This document shows positions 41,069-49,826 of a stretch of DNA of 64,000 bases, piece after piece. Position 1 is the first letter of the stretch, and each line of letters begins with the position of its first letter. This DNA comes from Thermomicrobiales bacterium (GTDB lineage: Bacteria > Chloroflexota > Chloroflexia > Thermomicrobiales > UBA6265). The stretch covers positions 124,001 through 188,000 of the forward strand of contig JAWKPF010000005.1 of assembly GCA_041390825.1 (NCBI GenBank), in the 5' to 3' direction. Made by a program: the position numbers and the translations under genes. A model generated the notes under the pieces. That model saw nothing but the letters and a program-made list of their open reading frames with translations. It was not told where the DNA came from and did no database searches.

Positions 41069-43498
41069 TTGGCTGACGCAGACGTCAACATTACCCACGA
41101 GCTCCCCGCCATCGATGCGCAGGAGCTCGACGCCCTCAAAGCAATCGAGCGTCGGATGCTCTGGCTTTCGACGCAGATGATCCACCACGCCAACAACGTA
41201 CGCCCGAACCCGGAAAAGACCAAAGTCGGTGGCCACCAGGCGTCGTCCGCCTCGGTCATCTCGATCATGACGGCGCTCTACTTCAATTTCCTGCGAGCGG
41301 GTGACCGCGTTTCGATCAAGCCCCACGCTTCGCCGGCGTATCACGCCGCCCAGTACTTGCTCGGCAATCTGGATCGGGACTATCTCCCAACCCTTCGGCA
41401 ATACAAGGGCCTGCAGGCGTATCCCAGCCGCACCAAGGACCCGGATCCGGTCGATTTCTCGACCGGCTCGGTTGGGCTTGGCGCTGTCGCGCCGGTCTAT
41501 GCCGCGCTTGCCAGCAGGTATGCCCAGCTCCACTGGGGCGAAGACGCCGTTACTTCTGGCCGCTTCGTCGCACTGATGGGCGACGCCGAACTGGATGAAG
41601 GAAACGTCTGGGAAACGGTTGCCGAGGAAGCAATCCGCGGTCTTGGCAACGTGATCTGGATCGTCGATCTCAACCGTCAGAGCCTCGACCGGGTCATTCC
41701 GGGGGTGCGCGCCGATCGGCTGAAGGCGCTCTTCGCTGGCGCGGGGTGGAAGGTCTTCGAAGCGAAGTACGGCACCCAGCTCGAAGCGGCAATGGCTGGA
41801 CCTGGTGGGAGCGCGCTCCGACGACGCATCGACGAAATGAGCAATGAGGAGTATCAAGCCCTCATTCGACTCAAGGATGGCGCCGAGCTTCGCTCGCGCA
41901 TTTCCGCGGTGGCCGATGCCGCCTATCGCGCAGACATTCTTCGTTCTCTGAAATCCACACCAGACGACGATTTGCGTGAGCTGATAGCCAATCTCGGTGG
42001 ACATGACCTGCCGAAACTCATCGAGGTGTTCCACCAGGCAGACGCGGTGGTGGACGCACCTGCGGTCGTGTTTGCCTATACCGTCAAGGGGTGGGGATTG
42101 CCGATGGCAGGCGATCCGCTCAATCACTCGCTGCTGCTGACTCAGTCGCAAATGGATGCGTTGCTGCCGACCCTGGGCGATGGCATCGAAGATGTCTGGG
42201 CAGGGCTGCCTGAGAATTCCGCCGCCTGGCAACTGGCCCGCGCGGCGGCCGACCGCCTGACTGTGAGCCGCGAGGCAGGCCCGGTGTTCGATCCTGCGAC
42301 GCTGCCTTCCACTCTGGATGCGCGGCATCCGCAAACGACGTCCACCCAGGAGGCGTTGGGCCGTGCCCTGGCCCGGTTGGCCGATATCGAAGCCGTGCGA
42401 GATCGATTGGTGACAATGTCTCCTGACGTTGCCACCTCGACCCATCTCTCGGGCTGGATCAACAAAGCCGGCGTCTTCGCCTTCGAAGAAGGCCCGGTCT
42501 ATGAGATCGGCGGCCAGCAGATGCTGAAGTGGCATCCGTCGCCCGAAGGGCATCACATCGAGCTCGGCATTTCCGAGATGAATCTCTTCATGTGCCTGGG
42601 GCAGTTCGGGCTCTCATATGAACTGACGGGTCAGCATCTCATCCCCATTGGAACGGTGTACGACCCGTTCGTTTGTCGCGGTCTCGATGCGCTCATCTAC
42701 AGCCTCTATGTGGGGTCGAAGATGATCTTCGCCGGCACCCCGGCGGGCGTTTCGCTCAGCCCGGAAGGCGGCGCCCACCAAAGCACGATCACACCCTCGA
42801 TCGGGATGGAGCTGCCCGGTCTTGTGCTCTACGAACCCGCGTTCGCGACCGAGTTGGAATGGATCCTGCTCGAAGCGATTGCGCAGGTCAGCGATCGAGA
42901 GCATGGGCTGTCCACCTACTTGCGACTCTCGACCAAGCCGGTCGACCAGGCACTGATTCAGGAGCCGCTGGCGCGTTTCGGCGAAGCCGAGCTGCGGCGA
43001 CAGGTGCTGGCAGGCGGCTATCGCCTGATCGACCGCACCATCCATGCCCCCGAATTGCCGGCATCGGACGCGGTCAACATTTTCGTTGGCGGCATCATGG
43101 CGCCGGAAGCGATCGAAGCGGCACACCGGTTGCACGAAGAAGGCGTTGCGGCGAACGTGATTGTCACCACCAGCGCGGACAAGCTCTTCGCCAGCTTGCA
43201 AGACTCGCGCCGGGCGCTGTTGCGCGACGCCAGCGCGACACTCGACCTGGGGCATCTGGAAACGCTGATACCGCTCGATGAACGACGCGCGCCCATCGTG
43301 ACCGTGCAAGACGGCGCCTCCCATGCCATGAGCTTCCTCGGCTCGGTCTTTGGTGTGCCGGTGGTGCCATTGGGAGTGGACGAGTTCGGCCAGTCGGGCA
43401 CGCGAGCCGATCTCTACCACCAGACCGGCATCGACGCCGACCAGATCGTCAATGCGGCGATGCTCTCGCTGGAGCTTGGGGCAGCAGCGCGGGGCTGA
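41069..43498 (+). CDS. AceE-like/transketolase-like TPP-dependent E1
   Basis: An 809-residue homodimeric-type E1. The N-terminal TPP half has GGHQASSASVISIMTALYF, KPHASPAYHAAQYLLG and the Mg/TPP motif GDAELDEGNVWE...NRQSLD. The central pyrimidine-binding domain shows GISEMNLFMCLGQFGLSYE. The C-terminal transketolase domain ends in GVDEFGQSGTRADLY. This order matches pyruvate dehydrogenase AceE and its actinobacterial/Chloroflexi relatives. The start is TTG at 41069 after GGAAAGGA. No E2/E3 gene adjoins it, so it would need partners elsewhere. It is clearly distinct from the AcoAB type. Confidence 0.88.
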   Translation: MADADVNITHELPAIDAQELDALKAIERRMLWLSTQMIHHANNVRPNPEKTKVGGHQASSASVISIMTALYFNFLRAGDRVSIKPHASPAYHAAQYLLGNLDRDYLPTLRQYKGLQAYPSRTKDPDPVDFSTGSVGLGAVAPVYAALASRYAQLHWGEDAVTSGRFVALMGDAELDEGNVWETVAEEAIRGLGNVIWIVDLNRQSLDRVIPGVRADRLKALFAGAGWKVFEAKYGTQLEAAMAGPGGSALRRRIDEMSNEEYQALIRLKDGAELRSRISAVADAAYRADILRSLKSTPDDDLRELIANLGGHDLPKLIEVFHQADAVVDAPAVVFAYTVKGWGLPMAGDPLNHSLLLTQSQMDALLPTLGDGIEDVWAGLPENSAAWQLARAAADRLTVSREAGPVFDPATLPSTLDARHPQTTSTQEALGRALARLADIEAVRDRLVTMSPDVATSTHLSGWINKAGVFAFEEGPVYEIGGQQMLKWHPSPEGHHIELGISEMNLFMCLGQFGLSYELTGQHLIPIGTVYDPFVCRGLDALIYSLYVGSKMIFAGTPAGVSLSPEGGAHQSTITPSIGMELPGLVLYEPAFATELEWILLEAIAQVSDREHGLSTYLRLSTKPVDQALIQEPLARFGEAELRRQVLAGGYRLIDRTIHAPELPASDAVNIFVGGIMAPEAIEAAHRLHEEGVAANVIVTTSADKLFASLQDSRRALLRDASATLDLGHLETLIPLDERRAPIVTVQDGASHAMSFLGSVFGVPVVPLGVDEFGQSGTRADLYHQTGIDADQIVNAAMLSLELGAAARG

Positions 43499-43504
43499 GC
43501 CGCC

Positions 43505-43990
43505 ATGCTGGATCCCGACGCACGAAAGCGACTGTTGCGCTCATTCACCTATGGCTTGTTTTGGGTGACGTCGGAGCTTGACGGTGAACGGGGCATTTTC
43601 ACCGCGAATTGGGTGAGCCAGGCGTCGTTCGATCCACCGATGCTCATGCTGTCGGTCGAGAAGGCAAGCTCGACGCTGCCGTTGATGCAAGCGAGTGGGC
43701 GATTCGTCATCGGTCCATTTCGAGACGATCAGCGAGAACTGGCCGGTAATCTCGGCCGCCCACGAATCCGCGTCGGTGACAAGATCGACGTGTTCGCGCT
43801 CGACGTCGTCTCCATGGAGTCGGGCGGCCTCGCCTTGGCGGACAGTCTGGGCGCGCTGGCGTGCGAGATCCGCGAGTATGTCAATGCTGGCGACTCGATC
43901 GTCCTCGTTGCAGAAGTCGTCGAAGCGCGTCTCTTTGGCGATGGCGAGCCACTGACGATGGCGGCTGCCGGTTTTCGTCATTTTGGCTAA
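43505..43990 (+). CDS. Flavin reductase-family (FMN split-barrel) protein
   Basis: A 161-residue protein of the flavin reductase-like family. Core segments: FTYGLFWVTSELDGERGIFTANW, QASFDPPMLMLSVEK, MQASGRFVIGPF and a closing AVSMESGG-like strand. Members bind FMN and reduce flavin with NAD(P)H or act as oxidases. It starts six bases after the E1 stop and is probably cotranscribed. A bidirectional terminator follows. Confidence 0.85.
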   Translation: MLDPDARKRLLRSFTYGLFWVTSELDGERGIFTANWVSQASFDPPMLMLSVEKASSTLPLMQASGRFVIGPFRDDQRELAGNLGRPRIRVGDKIDVFALDVVSMESGGLALADSLGALACEIREYVNAGDSIVLVAEVVEARLFGDGEPLTMAAAGFRHFG

Positions 43991-44049
43991 CCGGACGCGC
44001 GTGCTTGTGGGTCGACCGATTGCCTCGCCGCGTTCTCGACGACGCGACA

Positions 44050-44077
44050 GCAGCCGGCGACATGAGTCGCCGGCTGC
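44050..44077. terminator. Bidirectional terminator between flavin reductase and amt
   Basis: Perfect 12-bp stem (44050-44061 with 44066-44077, GCAGCCGGCGAC arm) and ATGA loop, between the convergent genes ending at 43990 (+) and 44105 (-). No long T-run on either side. Confidence 0.6.
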
Positions 44078-44104
44078 CACGGAGCGGATCGAACGTCGAT
44101 CCCC

Positions 44105-45322
44105 CTACATTTGATAGGCCGTCTCGCCGTGGAGGGAGAGATCGAGACCAGCGGACTCCGCATCCTCGGATGCGCGGAGCCCGAAGACCGCATTCACGAT
44201 CTTGAGCAAGACGAAGCTGACCACCGAGACATAGGCGATGACTGCGACCACCGCGACGATTTGCTTCACGAGTTGTTCCGGATTGCCGTAGAGCAGTCCA
44301 TCCGAGCCGATTCCATTGAGGGACGCATCAGCAAAGATGCCAGTGGCCAACGCTCCCCAGATGCCGCCGACGCCATGCACGGCAAATACGTCGAGCGCAT
44401 CGTCCACCTGGCCGCCGGCTCGGATCAGCTCCGCCGCGAAGAAGCAGACGATGCCGCCAACCAATCCGATGGCGATCGAGGAGAGCGGGCTCACGTAACC
44501 GGCAGCTGGAGTGACGGCCACCAGCCCCGCGACCGCGCCAACGCCGCATCCCAATACCGACGGTTTCCCGGTGCGGATCCATGCCATTCCGACCCAGGCA
44601 AGCCCGGCGGCGGCGGCGGCGAGGGTCGTTGCGACGAACGCGTTGGCAGCGAGGCCATCCGCGGCGAGCGCGCTTCCAGCATTGAAGCCATACCAACCGA
44701 ACCAAAGGAGACCGGCGCCGATCAGGGTCATGGGGATGTCATGCGGCGTGAAGCCTTCCTTCTCGACTCCGGCGCGGCGGCCAATGACAAACGCGGCGAT
44801 GAGCGCAGTGACCCCCGATGCGATGTGCACCACGGTGCCACCGGCGAAGTCCATTGCGCCGTAGTCGAGGAGCCAGCCCCCCGCGGCCCATACCCAGTGG
44901 CAAACCACGGAATAGACCAATGTCGACCACAGGATCGCAAAGACGATGAAGGCCTTGAAGTTCTTCCGTTCGGCGAACGCGCCGGAGATGAGCGCCACTG
45001 TGATGATGGCGAACATCATCTGGAAGAACATGAAGACCATGGCGGGAACGCCGGTCGCGCCAGGTTCCACACCAACGTTGCGTAGACCGATGTAGTCGAG
45101 ATTGCCGATGAATCGCCCTGTGCCGCCGAACGCGATCGAATAGCCCCAGAGCGCCCAGACGATGGCGATGAGGCAGAGAATGAAATAGCTGTGCATCAGC
45201 GTCGAAAGCACGTTTTTCTTGCGGACAAGTCCGCCGTAGAACAACCCTAGCCCTGGTGTCATCAACATCACGAGCGCAGATGACATGAGAACCCATGCGG
45301 TGTTTCCGGTATTGAGCTCCAC
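44105..45322 (-). CDS. amt: Ammonium transporter (Amt family)
   Basis: A 405-residue, eleven-helix ammonium channel. Landmarks: MLMTPGLGLFYGGLVRKKN, the Phe/Trp gate region FFQMMFAIITVALISGAFAER, the first pore His in FAGGTVVHIASG and the second in VFAVHGVGGIWG. The start is GTG at 45322, four bases after AGGAGGAA; the open frame to 45499 has no family sequence. No GlnK/PII gene is adjacent, unlike the common glnK-amt pairing. The upstream 354 bp separate it from the divergent glycosyltransferase. Confidence 0.94.
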   Translation of the reverse strand: MELNTGNTAWVLMSSALVMLMTPGLGLFYGGLVRKKNVLSTLMHSYFILCLIAIVWALWGYSIAFGGTGRFIGNLDYIGLRNVGVEPGATGVPAMVFMFFQMMFAIITVALISGAFAERKNFKAFIVFAILWSTLVYSVVCHWVWAAGGWLLDYGAMDFAGGTVVHIASGVTALIAAFVIGRRAGVEKEGFTPHDIPMTLIGAGLLWFGWYGFNAGSALAADGLAANAFVATTLAAAAAGLAWVGMAWIRTGKPSVLGCGVGAVAGLVAVTPAAGYVSPLSSIAIGLVGGIVCFFAAELIRAGGQVDDALDVFAVHGVGGIWGALATGIFADASLNGIGSDGLLYGNPEQLVKQIVAVVAVIAYVSVVSFVLLKIVNAVFGLRASEDAESAGLDLSLHGETAYQM

Positions 45323-45676
45323 GATCTTCCTCCTGCCGGTAGGATCGAATGAACACTGCGCACTGTATCGAGCACATTGCATCATCGAAATGTGGCGGAA
45401 GAACGAATTGAGTGTTTGATTGTGTTCAATGTGAACAAATCGTGAGCGAATCAGATGGTCTGATGCGCGTTTCGCACAGTCGGGAGCAGTCAAATCCATC
45501 GTTGATTAGTGCTCGGTGACCAAATCCAGTGTCTGGGCAATCAGCTGCGCTCGAACTGGAGCGGCGCGGAGCTGCATGGAGCGACCGCCGGAGCCTTCCA
45601 TCGTATACTCGCCCGGAGCCTGGGGCGGGATGGTGTTATCGTTCCATGCTTTTTTGTGTTTTCTGAAGGCGGTGCG
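45323..45676. other. Divergent intergenic region between amt and the Agl23-like gene
   Basis: 354 bp without a credible gene. It should hold promoters for both neighbours. I see the inverted repeat TGTTCAATGTGAACA at 45423-45437 (5-bp arms), about 100 bp before amt, a plausible operator; and TATACT at 45604-45609, about 70 bp before the glycosyltransferase, without a clear -35. No riboswitch or tRNA fold was recognised. Confidence 0.4.
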
Positions 45677-48298
45677 GTGTCTAACGATCGATCGAACGGC
45701 GATCTGCATGAAGCGCCGGTCCTGGTGAGCGCGACGAACGAGGGCGACGAAGTCGGCGAGGAGCATTCCCTACAGCCGGTCCCGCGCCGGCGCCGCGGTT
45801 CCGCGGTCGCAGAACCTGTTGCCGAAACGTTGGCGGTCGAAGCGGTTGCCGCGCCGCAGGTGACCAGCCTGCCCGTCTTCGCGAAGTCCGCGCCGGCAAA
45901 ACGGCGCATGCTGCCCTCCTCAGTCAGTTGGGAGACTGTCGCCTATCTGCTCATGATCGCGCTTGCCATTGGCACGCGCTTTTGGAATTTGGGCGAAAAG
46001 GCGCTCCACCACGACGAGTCGCTACACGCCTATTACTCGTGGGTCTACTACGTTGGGGACGGTTATCGCCACGACCCGCTCATGCACGGGCCGTTTCTCT
46101 TCCATTTCGGAGCGCTGATCTATCTGCTGTTTGGCGATACAGATGCCACAGCCCGCTACGGCGCGGCGTTCTTTGGTGTCTTGTTGGTGGCCATGCCCTG
46201 GCTCTTGCGGTCTCCGCGCTTTCTGGGCAAGTACGGCGCGCTGGCGGCGAGCTTCTTCATGCTGATCTCGCCCTCCATTCTCTACCAGAGCCGCTATATC
46301 CGGCATGACATCTACACACTGGGCGGCACGCTTCTTCTTTTCATCTGCATTTTCCGCTATCTCGATCGCCCCAGCCGGGTCTGGCTCATCACCGGATCAG
46401 CGACGCTCGCGTTCCTCTTCACGAATCACGAGATCGTTTTCGCCATCGTCGCGATCTTCTATGGCTTCCTCTATGTCGCGTTGATGATCGAGCAATTCAC
46501 TGGTTTCCGACGCACCGGCGATCGGAGAGCCTGGGAGTTGCTGGGCGTGAACGCCGCCTATCTGATCGGGATGCTGCTGCTCTACGCGCTGATCCCGCAT
46601 GCCACGAAGGACGAGCTGCTCGATATCCCCTGGGAAAACCCGACGCAAGCGCAGCAGAACGCCTACTACAAGATGTTCCTGACCAATCCGCTGATCATTG
46701 GCGCGACAATCCTGACGATCGCGTTTCTGGTCGGGCTCTGGTGGGTGCTGATCCACAAGCGACCGGGACAGGCGATCGAAGCAGACCAGGTCGCCGCCGA
46801 CCACCTCGAGGCCACGCCCAGGGACGGACGAATCTACTACACGCCGGAGGACGGCTTTTCGGTCACTGGCGCCGTGCGCGCACTGTGGGCGGACAAGACC
46901 GGACTCTACCTGGCGATCTTCGCCTACCTGGCAGTCTTCGTTCCGCTTTACACCAGTCTCTTCACAAACATGGCGGGGCTGCGCTCGTCCACGATCGATA
47001 CAGACGGGACGCTGCTCTATTGGTTGGGGCAACACGATGTCCGCCGTGGAGAGCAGCCCTGGTTCTATTTCATCTTGCTCCTTCCCCAATACGACTACAT
47101 CGTCTGCGTGCTTGGCGCGTTGTTGGTGGCCGTCACGATGATCCGTTCCGGAGCCTCGTTGGTGGGATTCTCCGGCGGGAAGCAACTCTTCTTCCGCCTT
47201 TTCATGTCGATCTGGTTTCTTGCCATCTTCGCCGGACTCTCGTTCGGCGGTGAAAAGATGCCCTGGTTGGTGGTGCACATCTCGTTGCCCGGCGTACTGC
47301 TTGCCGGAGCGATGGTTGGCGCGCTGATCGATCTGGGGTTGCGGGCGAAGGATCGCAATGTGGAGGAGGCCGCCGGCCAGTGGACCATACTCGGCTTGAC
47401 CCTCCGGGATTGGGCGCTTACGGCGGGCCTGCTTGTGATCGGCGGGGCGTTCGTCTGGATTGCTGCGCCGTTGACCTACGGTGAGTTCCTCGACGTTCCG
47501 GATGACTCGATCACACGCCTTCGCCGGGTGGTAACAGAGTCGGCCGCCGATCATTGGTGGTGGCTGGCGGTGCCGTTCCTGCTCTCGGCAGCGTTGATCG
47601 TCGGTTGGGTGGTCTGGAGAGGCATCCAGCGCACCGCGCTCGCGGTGGTCGCCGCGGTCGTGATCGGGCTTTCGCTGCTGCAAGTGCACGCCGGTTGGCA
47701 CCTGAGCATGCATGACGGCGATGTGCCCCAGGACATGCTGATCTATACCCAGACGTCGCCCGATGTTACCCGGGTCATGGACGAAATCGGCGCGCTGTCC
47801 GAGGAACTGACAGGCGGAAAGGGATTGGAAATCTGGTACGACAGCGAAGTCTCCTGGCCGTTCCAGTGGTACTTGCGCAATTACGACAACGCCCGCTTCA
47901 TCGGAGCGTCGCTCACCCAGGATCCCGGGAATGCGCCGGTTCTTCTGCTGGACGGGAACAGCGGGATGTCGTCGCAGTTCCTCTCCAACTACACCGCGAC
48001 CGACTATGTCTTGCGCTGGTGGTTCCCGGAGGAAATCTACCGAGGGTTTGCTCTTGCTCCCGAGCTTCCGCCTGGGCGAAGCGCTTGGGAGTCCAGCGAT
48101 CAGCCACACGGACCGTTCGATGTTCTGAGCTCGATCTTCGACACCATCGAAGGCGAGGAGCAGATCGACAATCAACTGCGACTCTACCGGTTGCTGATGT
48201 ATCGGGATCTCGACTGGCAGATCGGAACCACCGGGTTCCAACTCTATGTGCGGAACGACCTGATTCCGCTCTTCAATTCGATTCGCTATTCGCAATAG
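45677..48298 (+). CDS. Agl23/TIGR03663-family membrane glycosyltransferase-like protein
   Basis: An 873-residue multi-spanning protein of the GT39-like group named flippase activity-associated Agl23 (TIGR03663). A charged cytoplasmic N terminus (about 85 residues) leads to the first helix. The extracytoplasmic active-site loop carries the acidic pair in LHHDESLHAYYSW, followed by YRHDPLMHGPFLFHF. At least ten membrane segments follow, then a soluble C-terminal domain (about 700-873). GTG at 45677 is used, with GAAGGCGG upstream; the frame is open to 45509. It probably transfers sugars from lipid carriers to exported glycans or proteins. A related frameshifted gene lies 24 bp downstream. Confidence 0.87.
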   Translation: MSNDRSNGDLHEAPVLVSATNEGDEVGEEHSLQPVPRRRRGSAVAEPVAETLAVEAVAAPQVTSLPVFAKSAPAKRRMLPSSVSWETVAYLLMIALAIGTRFWNLGEKALHHDESLHAYYSWVYYVGDGYRHDPLMHGPFLFHFGALIYLLFGDTDATARYGAAFFGVLLVAMPWLLRSPRFLGKYGALAASFFMLISPSILYQSRYIRHDIYTLGGTLLLFICIFRYLDRPSRVWLITGSATLAFLFTNHEIVFAIVAIFYGFLYVALMIEQFTGFRRTGDRRAWELLGVNAAYLIGMLLLYALIPHATKDELLDIPWENPTQAQQNAYYKMFLTNPLIIGATILTIAFLVGLWWVLIHKRPGQAIEADQVAADHLEATPRDGRIYYTPEDGFSVTGAVRALWADKTGLYLAIFAYLAVFVPLYTSLFTNMAGLRSSTIDTDGTLLYWLGQHDVRRGEQPWFYFILLLPQYDYIVCVLGALLVAVTMIRSGASLVGFSGGKQLFFRLFMSIWFLAIFAGLSFGGEKMPWLVVHISLPGVLLAGAMVGALIDLGLRAKDRNVEEAAGQWTILGLTLRDWALTAGLLVIGGAFVWIAAPLTYGEFLDVPDDSITRLRRVVTESAADHWWWLAVPFLLSAALIVGWVVWRGIQRTALAVVAAVVIGLSLLQVHAGWHLSMHDGDVPQDMLIYTQTSPDVTRVMDEIGALSEELTGGKGLEIWYDSEVSWPFQWYLRNYDNARFIGASLTQDPGNAPVLLLDGNSGMSSQFLSNYTATDYVLRWWFPEEIYRGFALAPELPPGRSAWESSDQPHGPFDVLSSIFDTIEGEEQIDNQLRLYRLLMYRDLDWQIGTTGFQLYVRNDLIPLFNSIRYSQ

Positions 48299-48322
48299 CC
48301 TCCCCGCCGAGAAAGGTTTCGC

Positions 48323-48616
48323 GTGGCCGAAGCAACTGCTGACATCACATACGAACGGGACGCCGGGCGATCGATCGATCTCACCTCGGTCTCCTGGTGG
48401 AAGGCGAGCGCTGTTGTCCTGACGCTGGTCAGCTTCGCGTTGCGGATGTTCCACCTGGGCAATGTGCCGCTTTCCTCTGGCGAAGCGAACCGGGCGTTCC
48501 AGGCGCTCTCGTTCCTCGATGGTCGCCCGCTGGCGCCGGGAGAGCATCTCACCCGTCTCGAACCTGCCATGCTGCTCGCAAGCTGGCTCGATGTTCCTCT
48601 TCGGCGCGACCGATAG
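48323..48616 (+). CDS. GT-NHL gene, N-terminal fragment (frame 1)
   Basis: Encodes the cytoplasmic N terminus and the first helix (VVLTLVSFALRMFHLG), ending out of frame after MLLASWL with a short spurious DVPLRRDR tail. The start is at 48323, 24 bp after the previous gene, with GAAAGG upstream. It is true sequence up to about 48589. Confidence 0.6.
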   Translation: MAEATADITYERDAGRSIDLTSVSWWKASAVVLTLVSFALRMFHLGNVPLSSGEANRAFQALSFLDGRPLAPGEHLTRLEPAMLLASWLDVPLRRDR

Positions 48617-49826
48617 CGTGGCTCGGTTTGTAGCAGCGCTGGCAGGAGCCGGCATTGTCTTGCTCGCGCTGGCGCTTTGCCCATTTGTTGGCCGCGCGCA
48701 AGCGATGGGCATGGCCGTGCTGGCGACCTTCTCGCCGACCATGCTCTACGCCTCGCGTGTCGCGGAAGCTCCTGTCCTGATCGCGTTTTTCGCGATGCTC
48801 TTGCTCGTCAGCCTGCTCTACCATGGGCGAAACCCATCTGGTTGGTGGGCCGCCGGCATCGGGTTGGGGCTGGGTGGCATGTTCGCTTCGGGACCCGCCT
48901 CGATTTCGGTGCTCTTGTGCATGGTCGTCGGGTTCGTGGCCGCGTGGTTGGTCGACTCCAAAGGCGAAGGCGCCGCGCGAACCGCTGTCGATGGGCTGCG
49001 TTCGGGGATGCATGATCTGTTGATCCTCGGCCTGACCTTCCTTGGAACACTGCTCATCTTCTTTACCCACGGGTTCAGTTCGCTCAGCGCGCTGCAAGGC
49101 ATTCCGGAAACGATCTCGAGCTGGGGACGCATGGTCGTCACCAGCGAGAGCTCGATTCCGACCCAGTACTTCCTGCTCGTGATCTTGCTCTACGAGATAC
49201 TGGCGCTGGTTTGCGCTCTCGTTGGATTCGCAGTCGAAGGTAAGGAGGGCCCGGGGCGCTTGAGCTCGCTCTTCCTCGGTTGGTTCGTTGCCTCGCTCGT
49301 CCTCTTCAGCTTCTCGTCCGGCCGATCGGCCTCGCAGGCGGTCCTGGTGGTCCTGCCGTTGGTGCTGTGGGGCGGTTATGGCGCGGGCGCATTGCTGGAA
49401 GCCGTCGACTGGCGGGAGATTTCCGGCCGCAAGGCGGCGATGCTGGTCCTCACCATCTTTGGATGGTTGCTGGCGGTGCTGGCCTTGATCGCCGCGCTCG
49501 GCCGGATCGGGAGCAGCAGCGACTCGACGCGCGCCAGTCGAAGCGCTCATGATCGCTGCCATTGCGGTCGCGCCGTTGACATATCTCGTCTTCATCCAGT
49601 TACCCCGCGCGGACAAGGACACCGGAACGCGTTCACGGCGGGCATGGCGCACGCCGCTCCTGGCGCTGGCTGGCGCTGTCATCCTGCTCTTGGCGTGCTA
49701 CACCATTCGCTCGACCGTCATGCTGAACTACTACCGGGCGGATGGAAGCTCGGAACTGCTGGCGGAGCGAACTTCGACACAGGCAGTGGCCGCATTCGCG
49801 AACAGGATGACGAATCTTTCGCGTGA
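48591..49826 (+). CDS. GT-NHL gene, middle membrane fragment (frame 2)
   Basis: From ATG 48591 (MFLFGATDSVARFVAALAG) this frame carries about nine hydrophobic helices of the glycosyltransferase-like membrane domain. Family sequence ends at LGRIGSSSDSTRA (about 49535). The last 97 codons are out-of-frame, His/Gly-rich and should be disregarded. Confidence 0.6.
   Translation: MFLFGATDSVARFVAALAGAGIVLLALALCPFVGRAQAMGMAVLATFSPTMLYASRVAEAPVLIAFFAMLLLVSLLYHGRNPSGWWAAGIGLGLGGMFASGPASISVLLCMVVGFVAAWLVDSKGEGAARTAVDGLRSGMHDLLILGLTFLGTLLIFFTHGFSSLSALQGIPETISSWGRMVVTSESSIPTQYFLLVILLYEILALVCALVGFAVEGKEGPGRLSSLFLGWFVASLVLFSFSSGRSASQAVLVVLPLVLWGGYGAGALLEAVDWREISGRKAAMLVLTIFGWLLAVLALIAALGRIGSSSDSTRASRSAHDRCHCGRAVDISRLHPVTPRGQGHRNAFTAGMAHAAPGAGWRCHPALGVLHHSLDRHAELLPGGWKLGTAGGANFDTGSGRIREQDDESFA

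Noticed and set aside
45323..45676. tRNA or riboswitch in the 354-bp gap
   Set aside because: No T-loop-like GGTTCGAATCC, cloverleaf arms or known riboswitch core could be found by eye.
46397..48742. A 781-codon open frame antisense to the Agl23-like gene
   Set aside because: Arg/Gln/His-rich with no domain; it mirrors the coding frame of a clear membrane protein in GC-rich DNA, where stop codons are rare.
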